From: Neorhizobium alkalisoli
GTDB taxonomy: Bacteria; Pseudomonadota; Alphaproteobacteria; Rhizobiales; Rhizobiaceae
Length of the DNA stretch: 64,000 nt
Reading direction: 5' to 3'
NCBI RefSeq assembly: GCF_007829835.1
Contig: NZ_VIWP01000012.1
Coordinates: forward strand, 1-64,000
The position numbers were made by a program, and so were the translations under genes. This document shows, piece after piece, positions 27,068-35,744 of this stretch (position 1 is the stretch's first letter; the number at the start of each line of letters is the position of its first letter). The notes under the pieces were generated by a model. It worked only from the letters and a program-made list of their open reading frames with translations, did no database searches and was not told the DNA's origin.

Positions 27068-27679
27068 ATGTCATCGAAGAATGGTCCCCTCCGTGTCGGC
27101 ATCGGTGGGCCTGTCGGCTCTGGCAAAACCGCGTTGACGGAAAAGCTCTGCAAGGCCATGCGCGACAGATACTCGGTTGCCGTCGTCACCAACGATATTT
27201 ACACTAAGGAGGACGCCGAGGCTCTGGTTCGCATGCAGGCACTGCCGTCCGAGCGTGTTGTCGGTGTCGAGACGGGTGGCTGCCCGCACACTGCCATTCG
27301 CGAGGATGCATCGCTCAATCTTCAAGCTATCGCCGACCTCAACCGGCGTTTCCCCGAGCTTGACATTATCTTTATAGAGTCGGGTGGCGATAATCTTTCC
27401 GCGACGTTCTCGCCCGATCTTGCCGACCTAACGATCTATGTCATCTCCGTCTGCCAGGGTGAGGAGATCCCGCGTAAGGGAGGTCCTGCGATCACGCGAT
27501 CCGATCTTCTGATCATCAACAAGATGGATCTCGCCCCGCATGTGGGGGCTGATCTCGACGTCATGGAGCACGATGCCAAGCGAATGCGGGCAGACCGCCC
27601 TTTCATCTTTTCAGACATGAAACGCGGTGATGGCGTTGCCTCCGTCATCGAATTTCTGCAGGTGCAGGGTGGCTTGTGA
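27068..27679 (+). CDS. ureG: Urease accessory GTPase UreG (detached)
   Basis: UreG is the GTPase that powers nickel insertion through the UreD-UreF-UreG complex. The 203-residue protein has the P-loop GGPVGSGKTAL near residue 13, the metal-binding CPH motif in TGGCPHTAIREDAS, switch residues in FIESGGDN and the guanine-specific NKMDLAP. No histidine-rich N-terminus is present. It lies 17.8 kb from ureC, separated by efflux, regulator and transporter genes, so it needs its own promoter in the 243 bp upstream. Confidence 0.97.
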   Translation: MSSKNGPLRVGIGGPVGSGKTALTEKLCKAMRDRYSVAVVTNDIYTKEDAEALVRMQALPSERVVGVETGGCPHTAIREDASLNLQAIADLNRRFPELDIIFIESGGDNLSATFSPDLADLTIYVISVCQGEEIPRKGGPAITRSDLLIINKMDLAPHVGADLDVMEHDAKRMRADRPFIFSDMKRGDGVASVIEFLQVQGGL

Positions 27680-28053
27680 TCAGATCAGTTGTCATAGTTG
27701 ATTTAGATAGGTCGCCAATGGGGATGCGGCAGCCGAACATGACCATCTGCCAGCGGTTGGCCGCCTGAGCGAATTGCGTTCCACGGGTTTAATCTATGTC
27801 GTTCGGTTTTTGCAAATCGAGGACAGGGCGACAACGGGAAAGTGAAGATCTCGACAATCCGCCCATGCGTCACGGCGCACTATGAATTGCAGATTTCGAT
27901 GTACCCTTGGTTTTTAGATAATATTAATTTATTTCAATGCGTTATAAACGAAATCAGGGTTGCGGCGGTTCACATCCGTTCAAAAGCGAGGAAATTGGGT
28001 GTGGGCAGATTTAGCCTACCCGTAACTCTCGGATATTGGCAGGTGCGGCACGA
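27680..28053. other. Intergenic region after ureG
   Basis: These 374 bp lie between the convergent ends of ureG and the ParB-like gene. No gene is supported. A distinctly AT-rich patch is seen at about 27895-27950 against the GC-rich surroundings, perhaps a foreign or structural segment. No clear terminator hairpin with a T run was found. Confidence 0.35.
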
Positions 28054-28671
28054 TCAGTCCGCAATCCCACACCAGCCCGGCAGGAACTTTGCGCCCGCCC
28101 CGTGGGCAAGCTTCAGCGCATCCTGTGTAGCTCTTTCGAAATCCTCATCGACCCGTTTCGCATCGACCCTGGTTCGCAGGAAGTCCGCCCACATGAATTC
28201 GCTGAACGGTGTCGTGTCCTTGGCGAAGCCGCCAGCTCGCCGCACTGCGCCGGCGAGCGAACGGTATGCATCGTCGGTGAGGTCCGCGACCGCCTTCGGC
28301 AGGTCACGCCAGGACCGTCGTTCGCCTTTTGCATCGAACGGATACATCCAGCGCCGGTGATCCATGACTGTCCAGAATTCCCGCTTCTCCAGATGGCTGA
28401 GATCGAAAACGATGCTGGTCAGCACGTGCACGACGCCTTCCTCCTGCAGTGCCCGAGCAAGGTGATGGTTATCGATGAGATATGGTCGCTGTTTCGGTCC
28501 GATCACGACCGGGACCATATGGCGTCCGAGGAACTCCGGACCGTTCTTGCTCGCATGCGCGCGCCATTGCAGGCGTTTGTTTGCAACTTCACGAAATCCA
28601 ACGGTCATTTGGGTCGGACGCAATTCGTCGATGGCGACCGGCTGTAGTTGCGGTTCGTAGGACGTCGTCAT
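28054..28671 (-). CDS. ParB-like (ParBc_2) protein
   Basis: The 205-residue protein belongs to the stand-alone ParB-like family PF08857. The opening IDELRPTQMTVGFREVANK and the IDNHHLARALQE motif match its proposed nuclease/CTP-binding region, and the rest follows the family's full length with no DNA-binding helix-turn-helix. Members are not chromosome-partition proteins and most lack a tested role. Its start overlaps the end of the upstream SulP gene by 4 nt, so they are translated together. Confidence 0.82.
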   Translation of the reverse strand: MTTSYEPQLQPVAIDELRPTQMTVGFREVANKRLQWRAHASKNGPEFLGRHMVPVVIGPKQRPYLIDNHHLARALQEEGVVHVLTSIVFDLSHLEKREFWTVMDHRRWMYPFDAKGERRSWRDLPKAVADLTDDAYRSLAGAVRRAGGFAKDTTPFSEFMWADFLRTRVDAKRVDEDFERATQDALKLAHGAGAKFLPGWCGIAD

Positions 28672-30344
28672 TTCTGGTCTCCCTGATCGGCTAGCAAGGC
28701 ATTGACCGCGTCGTCGACACTGTAACTGACATGGGCGAGAACAGAGGGTTCGGCAAGCCCGATCAGATCGCGAACGCGATCATGCATCCTTGCATATTGC
28801 AGGCGTCGTCCTTGCGAGCGGATGAGCGTGTCGAATTCCAGAAGCGCATCGAGAGCGGTGCTGTCGAGATCGAAGCTCTCCTCCAGGCTGACAATGACCG
28901 ATGTCGCTCCGGGAGCCCTGGCGATCCGTGCGGCAGTTTCGGTCAGGATCGCATCAGCATTGGCGAAGAATAGCGGCTGAGCCGGCCGCCAGATCGCTAC
29001 ACCGGCGATTGGGCTGGCATCGGGGTGGCGCGCGACGTCGACAAAATCATGTCCCTTGCCGACCCTGCCGAGCGCGGCCACATAGGGTGTGGAGAGCTTT
29101 CGCAGCAGGGCTGCCAACGACAGGACGACAGCCACCACGATCCCGTTGACCACACCGAAGATGATCACGCCGAAGGCCGCCGCCAGCGCGATGACGATAT
29201 CATGCTTCAGCCTGAACAGTCGGAGCAGAGGGCGAGGATCGAGCGCGTGGGTGAGCGCGGCGATGACGACCGCGGCCAGCACGGGCTCGGGAAGTGCCTC
29301 GACCAGTCCGCCACCCAGTATAATGATCAGCATCAGGCCAAGGCCCGCGACCACAGCTGTTAATCGGCTGTCGGCGCCTGCTGCCTCGCTGGCTGAACCG
29401 GCGGAGAACCCGGCGCCGACCGGCATGCCCTGGACCATGGCGCTGGCAAGGTTCGCTACACCAAGTGCGCAAAGCTCACGATTTGCAGACACTGGTTCGC
29501 CATGCCGCAACGATAGTGAACGTATCGTACCCCAGGATTCGGCAAACAGAATGAGCACCAGCGGGAATGTGTAGGGTAGCAGCTCCCGAATCTGGGCCCA
29601 TTTCACGCTCGAAAATGTAGGCCAAGTCAGAGACATGGAGATAGAGCCAACCAGAGCCACTCCATGGGCCTCGAGGGCGAAAAGCTTCGTGAACGCAATG
29701 CCCGCGCAGAGCACGATAAAGGCGCCTGGCAGGAAAGGATAGCGGCGTAGCGCCAGAAGGGCGACGAGGGCTGTGCATCCGACCGTGACGCTTGTGCTGT
29801 GCCATTGTTGAAAAGTCGAAGCCAGAGCAAGGAGCTGCTCGCCTATATTTCCGCCGGGCGCACCAATGCCGGTTATCAGTGGCAATTGCTTGACAATAAT
29901 TGTGATCGCCAGCCCGAAGGCGAAGCCGCGCAACACTGGCCGCGAGATGAAGCCGGCGAGATTGCCGAGGCGCAACATACCCGCCGCGATGAACAACAGA
30001 CCGACAATCGCAACCATCAACGTTACGAGGACCAACTTGTCTGCCGCCGATCCCGGAAGGGCCGCGATCGTTGCCGCAAGAATGGCAGCGGAAGATGACG
30101 TCGGCGAGACGATCGCGAAACGACTGCGACCAAAAACGCTATAGGCAAGGCATCCGGCTATCGCAGCGGCAAGTGCATGCTGTGGCGCCAGCCCCGCAAT
30201 ACCGGCATAGGCGACAGCTTCGGGAAACATCAGTCCGGCAACAGACAAGCCTGCGACGAGATCCCTTGCTCCCACTGCCGAACTCCTCAGACCCCGGGCA
30301 CTCCTCGTGCCGGATGTGACGGCCTTTGAAGCGGCCCTGGTCAC
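28668..30344 (-). CDS. SulP (SLC26-type) anion transporter with STAS domain
   Basis: The 558-residue transporter has the SulP membrane core with DLVAGLSVAGLMFPEAVAYA at the first span, and a C-terminal STAS domain holding the EESFDLDSTALDALLEF loop. Substrates of this family include sulfate, bicarbonate and dicarboxylates. The given GTG start at 30344 overlaps the only nearby AGGAGG, so a GTG at 30275 with AGGAG seven bases upstream is a better-spaced alternative (535 residues). The following ParB-like gene overlaps it by 4 nt. Confidence 0.85.
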   Translation of the reverse strand: MTRAASKAVTSGTRSARGLRSSAVGARDLVAGLSVAGLMFPEAVAYAGIAGLAPQHALAAAIAGCLAYSVFGRSRFAIVSPTSSSAAILAATIAALPGSAADKLVLVTLMVAIVGLLFIAAGMLRLGNLAGFISRPVLRGFAFGLAITIIVKQLPLITGIGAPGGNIGEQLLALASTFQQWHSTSVTVGCTALVALLALRRYPFLPGAFIVLCAGIAFTKLFALEAHGVALVGSISMSLTWPTFSSVKWAQIRELLPYTFPLVLILFAESWGTIRSLSLRHGEPVSANRELCALGVANLASAMVQGMPVGAGFSAGSASEAAGADSRLTAVVAGLGLMLIIILGGGLVEALPEPVLAAVVIAALTHALDPRPLLRLFRLKHDIVIALAAAFGVIIFGVVNGIVVAVVLSLAALLRKLSTPYVAALGRVGKGHDFVDVARHPDASPIAGVAIWRPAQPLFFANADAILTETAARIARAPGATSVIVSLEESFDLDSTALDALLEFDTLIRSQGRRLQYARMHDRVRDLIGLAEPSVLAHVSYSVDDAVNALLADQGDQK

Positions 30345-30546
30345 CTCCTGACAGTCTATCTCCGGTCTTGGGCTCTGAACAGCGGTACGATCGGTTGGCG
30401 ATCATCGCACTGGTAATTAACGTAGCGACCGAAAATGCTGGCAATCGCTACAGAGATGGGGCGTTACCAGACATCAATGCGCAAGGTGCCGCACCAATGC
30501 CGTCAGCGAGGCTAGATGGTGTAGTGGGTGACTTTCAATGAGATCC

Positions 30547-31005
30547 CTATTGCTCGTTCAGAAATGGCGGCCGGCGTGGGCGCACCGGATTTCCCTTCAC
30601 GATGCTGGTATTCGTGCGAGCCTTGTCGTGAAGCGGATCTAGCAACCTGTTCAAATCCTGTATGTCTCGCAACACCATGCGCGCGATGAAGCAATCGTCG
30701 CCGGTAACCGTGTCGCATTGAACGACCTCCGGTGTTTCCTGCAATGCGCGTTCAACAATATGAAGTTTGCCGGGTAGCGGCTCGATCCTAACGATCGCTT
30801 CAAGCGCGTAACCGAGGGATTTTGCGCTCACATCTATCGTGAAGGCCTCGATGATGCCTTCGTCCTCAAGCCGTCTCACTCGCTCCCTTGCCGCTGGTCC
30901 TGTAATGCCTGCGCGCTTTCCCAGGTTTTGCTGGCTTGCCCTGCTGTCCTTCAGCAGTTCATCGATAATTGCGCGATCGCGCGCATCCAGCGCTACTTTC
31001 TTCAT
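30547..31005 (-). CDS. Lrp/AsnC-family regulator
   Basis: The 152-residue protein has the N-terminal winged helix (LDARDRAIIDELLKDSRAS and GPAARERVRRLEDEGII) and a C-terminal ligand-binding RAM domain with VVQCDTVTGDDCFIARMVL. Such regulators respond to amino acids or related effectors. It is divergent from the PhzF gene across 129 bp, which suggests that it controls that gene. A SulP gene lies downstream on the same strand after 202 bp. Confidence 0.92.
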   Translation of the reverse strand: MKKVALDARDRAIIDELLKDSRASQQNLGKRAGITGPAARERVRRLEDEGIIEAFTIDVSAKSLGYALEAIVRIEPLPGKLHIVERALQETPEVVQCDTVTGDDCFIARMVLRDIQDLNRLLDPLHDKARTNTSIVKGNPVRPRRPPFLNEQ

Positions 31006-31134
31006 TGCATCCCCTCGGAGAAATGGCTTTCAAAATGAAACACAATTTGGCGTCATGGTTTCTATAGGGACAGTACTTAATCCATACAAACCGCTATCGT
31101 GCATGGCCAGATGCAAGCATGAAAGGCGTGATAT

Positions 31135-31968
31135 ATGCATATTCACAGGATCGCGGCGTTCACAGATCGGGGGCAGGGTGGGAATCCCGCCGGTGTCGCT
31201 CTATCCGAGCAACTGCCATCAGCCGAAGTGATGCAGCAGGTTGCGGCGAAGGTTGGCTATTCGGAGACGGTCTTTGCTTGCCCGAATGGCGATGGCTCTT
31301 GGCGCGTCAGATACTATTCGCCCGAGGCAGAAGTAGCGTTCTGCGGTCATGCGACAATAGCCCTGGGCGCGGTTCTTGGCCAAACAATCGGCCCGTCCAG
31401 CTATCCGCTTGCTCTCGCGCATGACAATATCGAGGTCTCTGTGGAGAACCGGAACGGGGTGTGGGTAAGCGTTCTGCGCTCGCCGCCAACCCGAAGCGCT
31501 CCGGCAAACTCGGCGCTCATGGCCGAAGCACTCGATCTCTTCGGCTATACCCATGGCGATCTCGATCCGGATCTTCCACCACGCGAGGCAAATGCCGGCG
31601 TCGATCATCTGATAGTTCCGCTCGGATCACGGTCTGCTCTGTCCCGGATGGACTATGATCTGGATCGCGGGCGTCGCTTCATGCGAAGCCACGGTATTGG
31701 AACGGTTGCGTTCGTATATCGGGAGAGTGGGGCGCTTTACCATGCGCGCAATGCATTTGCGATCGGTGGGGTCCTCGAAGACCCGGCAACGGGCGCGGCC
31801 GCAGCGGCCTTCGCCGGAATGCTACGCGATCTCGGGGCGATTGAAGGTAGTTTGATCACCATCCGCCAAGGCGAGGATATGGGCGAGCCGTGCCGGATCG
31901 AGGTCGAGCTTACGACTGTAGCGGGTTCGCCGGTGAATGTCCGAGGCACCTCCCGGGCGATCGTTTGA
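31135..31968 (+). CDS. PhzF-family isomerase/epimerase
   Basis: The 277-residue protein has the PhzF fold markers: GQGGNPAGVAL near residue 16, YSETVFA with the expected catalytic glutamate near 46, FCGHATIALG near 70 and the second-half DPATGAAAAAF near 215. PhzF proteins catalyse proton shifts; most family members of this size have unknown substrates and are not phenazine enzymes. It is read divergently from an Lrp regulator and its stop lies inside a perfect 10-bp hairpin. Confidence 0.88.
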   Translation: MHIHRIAAFTDRGQGGNPAGVALSEQLPSAEVMQQVAAKVGYSETVFACPNGDGSWRVRYYSPEAEVAFCGHATIALGAVLGQTIGPSSYPLALAHDNIEVSVENRNGVWVSVLRSPPTRSAPANSALMAEALDLFGYTHGDLDPDLPPREANAGVDHLIVPLGSRSALSRMDYDLDRGRRFMRSHGIGTVAFVYRESGALYHARNAFAIGGVLEDPATGAAAAAFAGMLRDLGAIEGSLITIRQGEDMGEPCRIEVELTTVAGSPVNVRGTSRAIV

Positions 31969-31976
31969 TCGCCCGG
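31953..31976 (+). repeat. Perfect 10-bp hairpin over the PhzF stop codon
   Basis: CCGGGCGATC at 31953-31962 pairs exactly with GATCGCCCGG at 31967-31976 around a GTTT loop, and the TGA stop (31966-31968) lies in the loop edge. There is no T run after it, so intrinsic termination is doubtful. It may stabilise the mRNA 3' end or act as a weak bidirectional terminator with the convergent gene at 32013. Confidence 0.7.
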
Positions 31977-32012
31977 CTGCCAGCCACAGCACTGTAAACG
32001 CCCCAGTGTCTT

Positions 32013-33179
32013 TTAGTTCGGCTTGCCGATTGCAGCGTAGATTGCACGGCTGAGATCGGCAGAGAACCGGCCGGCGCCGGACATCCCTTCGAACGCCGTG
32101 TTTGTCAGAGCGACCGCTGTCAGACCGTTCTGTGGATCGCTGAACCAGCTGTGGCCGTAAGCACCGCCCCAGCGCCAGGTGCCGGGCGGCTCAGCCGTTC
32201 CTGCCAGCTTGCTGTCACGCAATATGGAGAAACTGAGACCATAACCCAGGCCGGGCGAGCCTTCGATTTCGATCCCGGCAATCTGGTCGCGTGCCATTTC
32301 GGAAGTGTGCTTGGCAATCATCAGCTCTCCGCCGCCTTGTCGCAATGTCTCTATGAGCCGCAATATTTCGGATGCCGTGCCCACCATGCCGGCGCCCCCC
32401 GATGGAAAAGCCTTATGCTCGAACACGCGCGCCGGATCCATGGTGACGCTGGCCATTCCCGGGAGGAATGGTAGGCAATCCGGTTCGAGCATGCGGCGCG
32501 GTTTCGCTGTGTCGTCGGCGTATGCCGCAGCGAGCCGGGATATGTCGGACAGCGTGAAGCCGGTGTCCTGCAAGCCAAGCGGTCCAGTCACGAGATCCCG
32601 CATGGCTTCCGGTAGGCTGACGCCGGTTGCGGCCTCGATCACCGCGCCCGCAACATCGATACCCAGCGAATAACGGAACGCCGATCCGGGTTCGAAGACA
32701 AGTGGAACGCCAGAAAGGCGATCGATGTTCTGCGAAAGCGTCAGGTCCGTGCGATCCATGCCGTCGGATACGCCGGCCTGCGCAAGTGGCCCACCTTCCG
32801 GCTCGAAGAAGCCGTAGCTCAGTCCTGCGCTGTGGCTGAGCAGATGACGCAGCGTGATGAAAGCGGGCTTGTCCCGGAAGGTTGGGGCGAAGTTCGGCAG
32901 CCATTCGGTGATCGGTCGATCAAGATCCAGCTGCCCGCGTCCGACCAGGGCCATGACTGCGGTGGCGGTGAAAAGTTTCGAGACGGAGGCCAACCGGAAG
33001 ATTGCGTCGGTGCGCATCGGAAGACCGGCTTCCCTGTCGTCGAAGCCTGTCGCTTTTGAATAAATTGTTTCGCCACCAAGCGAGACGAGGACGACGGCGC
33101 CGACGATGCGTTCGGCTGCGATCGCGCCACCGATGACGGCGTCGAGGCGCGATACGATCGAAGAATGGGATGATGTCAC
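32013..33179 (-). CDS. Serine hydrolase of the beta-lactamase class C/EstB family
   Basis: The 388-residue enzyme has the catalytic motif SVSK near residue 65, the tyrosine motif RYSLGID near 160 (Y-S-L in place of Y-x-N, as in EstB-like esterases) and WGGAYGHSW near 350. No signal peptide is seen, which favours a cytoplasmic esterase over a true beta-lactamase. The GTG at 33179 with AAAGGAAA upstream is the better start than the ATG at 33224, which would overlap the MFS gene. Operon with the MFS gene 16 bp upstream. Confidence 0.85.
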   Translation of the reverse strand: MTSSHSSIVSRLDAVIGGAIAAERIVGAVVLVSLGGETIYSKATGFDDREAGLPMRTDAIFRLASVSKLFTATAVMALVGRGQLDLDRPITEWLPNFAPTFRDKPAFITLRHLLSHSAGLSYGFFEPEGGPLAQAGVSDGMDRTDLTLSQNIDRLSGVPLVFEPGSAFRYSLGIDVAGAVIEAATGVSLPEAMRDLVTGPLGLQDTGFTLSDISRLAAAYADDTAKPRRMLEPDCLPFLPGMASVTMDPARVFEHKAFPSGGAGMVGTASEILRLIETLRQGGGELMIAKHTSEMARDQIAGIEIEGSPGLGYGLSFSILRDSKLAGTAEPPGTWRWGGAYGHSWFSDPQNGLTAVALTNTAFEGMSGAGRFSADLSRAIYAAIGKPN

Positions 33180-33195
33180 GGGAGTTTCCTTTGGA

Positions 33196-34404
33196 TCAGA
33201 TACGGGTAGCCGGCGGGAAGGCATGTCTGCGGGCGCAGAGGGTCGTGATGAAGGCCGGCACGAGGAGGATCAGGAGCGTAGGGGCAAAACCGCCGACTCC
33301 GGTCTGTTGAAGGACAAGCCCGCCGACGATGCCGCCGCCGGCGATTGCCAGGTTCCAGGCGGTGACCAGCATCGACTGCGCGACATCGGCAGCATCACCC
33401 GTGGCATTCAAGAGGGCAGTCTGGAACAGCGTGGCGGTACCACCGAAGGCAAGGCCCCAGATTGCAATCGCGCTGTAGATGACGGTCGGATTCCTGCCCC
33501 ATAGCGCTAGCGCTAATGCGCTAAGTCCAAAAAGGGCGATGCTGGCAAGCGACAGGGCGCGCAGCCGACGGTGGATAAGCCCACCGACGACCCAGATACC
33601 CGCCAGCGCTGCCAGACCGAAAACCAGAAGGGCTAGATCTGTACGTGCAGCCATGCCGGCCGCAGCGAGAAATGGAGCGATATAGGTGTAGAGAATGTTG
33701 TGGGCGAGGATATAGGCAAAGGTGACGAACAGCACCGGGCGCACACCGGGCAGGGCGAAGACCTGGCCAAGCCGGTGGCGATGGCCCGCTGGTTGCCCTT
33801 CGAAGTCCGGCACCTTTGCCATGACCCAGACAATCAGCAGCAGCGTCAGACCGCTGATAAGACCAAAACAGGCGCGCCAGCCGATCAGCGCTCCCAGAAA
33901 AGTGCCGGCCGGGATGCCGACCGATAGAGCGATTGGCGTGCCCGCCATCGCAACGGCGATGGCGCGTCCCTTGAGGGCCTCCGGCACCATGCGTGCCGCA
34001 TAACCGGCGAGCAGTGCCCAAAGCAGGCCGGCCGAAACACCCGCAAAGAACCGCGCGATCATAGTCACCAGATAGGAAGGGGAGATGGCCGTCACCGTAT
34101 TGGCGATAGTGAACCCCATGACAGCAGCAAGCAGAAGCGGTCGCCGACGGATGCCTTGCGTTGCCGCCGTCAACGGGATCGCAGCGATGAGCGACCCGGC
34201 CGCATAGATCGCGACCATCTGGCCGACGAGCGCATCCGATATGGCGAGCCCTGCGCCGATCTGGGGCAACAGGCCCGCAGGCAGGGCTTCAGTGAGAATT
34301 GTGATGAATCCGGCCATGGCGAGCGCAAGCAACCCGGATAAGGGAAGGCGTCTGGGCGCGGAGGGATTAGCGGTGAGTTTGGAGGATATGGGTGCATTTG
34401 TCAT
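33196..34404 (-). CDS. MFS exporter (AraJ/sugar-efflux type)
   Basis: The 402-residue permease has twelve spans, with the family loop FAGVSAGLLWALLAGYAARM in span 4-5 and a positively charged 2-3 loop. AraJ-like members export drugs, sugars or small metabolites. The ATG at 34404 replaces a longer frame that begins at 34644 in the regulator's coding strand shadow. It is followed by the esterase-like serine hydrolase, and both are read away from a LysR regulator that probably controls them. Confidence 0.87.
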   Translation of the reverse strand: MTNAPISSKLTANPSAPRRLPLSGLLALAMAGFITILTEALPAGLLPQIGAGLAISDALVGQMVAIYAAGSLIAAIPLTAATQGIRRRPLLLAAVMGFTIANTVTAISPSYLVTMIARFFAGVSAGLLWALLAGYAARMVPEALKGRAIAVAMAGTPIALSVGIPAGTFLGALIGWRACFGLISGLTLLLIVWVMAKVPDFEGQPAGHRHRLGQVFALPGVRPVLFVTFAYILAHNILYTYIAPFLAAAGMAARTDLALLVFGLAALAGIWVVGGLIHRRLRALSLASIALFGLSALALALWGRNPTVIYSAIAIWGLAFGGTATLFQTALLNATGDAADVAQSMLVTAWNLAIAGGGIVGGLVLQQTGVGGFAPTLLILLVPAFITTLCARRHAFPPATRI

Positions 34405-34452
34405 GGGTCGACAATATGACGGTCGCCATGTCGGGAAAATAATGCCAGTGTT

Positions 34453-34478
34453 CCGATAATATCGGACACTTATGTCCG
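34453..34478. promoter_or_regulatory. Overlapping inverted repeats in the LysR/MFS divergent promoter
   Basis: Two dyads overlap in the 90-bp gap. CCGATA-A-TATCGG lies at 34453-34465 and CGGACA-CTTA-TGTCCG at 34463-34478. The outer bases AGTG/CACT extend the first imperfectly. Placed 17-42 bp before the LysR start and 50-75 bp before the MFS start, they suit a LysR-type operator controlling both directions. Confidence 0.6.
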
Positions 34479-34494
34479 CAAAAGGAACTAACGC

Positions 34495-35391
34495 ATGGAG
34501 CACCTCAGCGCGCTGAATGCCTTCGTCCAGACGGCGGATGCCGGCAGTTTTGCCGGAGCCGCCACCCGGCTTGGCATCTCGTCTTCCGCAGTCGGCAAAG
34601 CTGTTGCGCGCCTGGAGCAAAGGCTTGCCGTCCGTCTGTTCCATCGCTCCACGCGTTCGTTGACGCTGACGGCGGAAGGATCATTGTTCCTTGATCGCTG
34701 CCGGCGCATATTCAGTGAAGTCGAAGCCGCCGAGTTGGAGCTGTCGCAGATTCGTGAAGCGCCGCGTGGACGACTGCGGGTCAGCCTGCCGCTGATCGGC
34801 ATGTTGATGATGCCCGCAGTTATGTCTTTCATGCGCGCCTATCCAGAGATCGAGCTTGATCTCGATTTTACCGATCGGCTGGTGGATGTGATCGATGAAG
34901 GTTTCGACGCCGTGATCCGGACGGGTGAAGCCCGGGATTCACGATTGATGATGCGCCGGGCAGGCAGCTTTTCCCATCGGATCGTTGGCTCACCGGGCTA
35001 TCTCGCAGCACGCGGCGTGCCTTCCGCACCTTGCGATCTCTTGGTCCATGCCTGTCATCACCATAAATACCCCTCGACCGGCAAACTGGAGCTCTGGCCA
35101 TTGGTATCAAAGAGCACCGATCCCGAACTTGTTCTTCCCGTGGCCTCCGTGGCGAGCACGCTTGAGCCACAGATCTATCTTGCGGAGGAGGGCTTCGGGC
35201 TTGCCTGTCTGCCACAGTTCGCCATCTGGCAACAGCTTCGTCGGGGGACGCTTGTCAGCGTGCTGGATGACTATCTGAAGGATGTTGGTGCTTTCCACAT
35301 CCTCTGGCCGGCAAGCCGGCATCCTTCGCCTAAGGTATCCGCATTTGTTTCCTTTATGGCCGAGAACCTGTTGCGCGAGCCGCCCGTGTAA
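34495..35391 (+). CDS. LysR-family regulator
   Basis: The 298-residue protein has the N-terminal helix-turn-helix (FVQTADAGSFAGAATRLGIS, then SSAVGKAVARLEQRL) and a substrate-binding effector domain with LDLDFTDRLVDVIDEGFDA. An AAAGGAA site precedes the ATG. Divergent from the MFS/serine-hydrolase pair with two overlapping inverted repeats between, it is the likely regulator of that pair. The effector is unknown. Confidence 0.93.
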   Translation: MEHLSALNAFVQTADAGSFAGAATRLGISSSAVGKAVARLEQRLAVRLFHRSTRSLTLTAEGSLFLDRCRRIFSEVEAAELELSQIREAPRGRLRVSLPLIGMLMMPAVMSFMRAYPEIELDLDFTDRLVDVIDEGFDAVIRTGEARDSRLMMRRAGSFSHRIVGSPGYLAARGVPSAPCDLLVHACHHHKYPSTGKLELWPLVSKSTDPELVLPVASVASTLEPQIYLAEEGFGLACLPQFAIWQQLRRGTLVSVLDDYLKDVGAFHILWPASRHPSPKVSAFVSFMAENLLREPPV

Positions 35392-35744
35392 AACCTCCGC
35401 AGTGGCCGAAGCATCGGCGGTGCTCGGTGACATTTTCTCGGCAGAGACCGTTGCCAATTGAAGGCATAGTTCGCTCAGGACAGGAGGATTTGGAACAACG
35501 TCCATAGATTTCCCACCTCTCAATCGCATCCGGGGTGAACCGCTGATTGCAGTGATCGAGCCATACCGGAGCCTCCCCGGACATGGTTTCGTGCCTCAAA
35601 AAATGGCCGGCCTCAGGCGTGATTGCTGCTTCAGCAAAGCTTGGTTACGTCAGGTATCTGATGACGAACACGTATTTTCCGCAATTGTGTCGCTCTTTTT
35701 TCTACGTAACGAAATATGCGAACGTGATTTTCCGGAGAGAATCT
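35392..35744. other. Intergenic region before the two-component system
   Basis: No gene is supported in these 353 bp. An in-frame extension of the response regulator runs back to 35583, but the extra residues have no receiver-domain character and the GGAGAG ribosome site at about 35734 favours the start at 35745. AT-rich bases around 35680-35720 are a plausible promoter. Confidence 0.4.

Noticed and set aside
26825..28053. Possible ureE close to ureG
   Set aside because: Neither strand of the flanking DNA encodes a UreE-like peptide-binding domain or a histidine-rich tail.
31953..31976. Classical intrinsic terminator for the PhzF gene
   Set aside because: The stem is perfect but lacks a following T run, so it is listed only as a hairpin.
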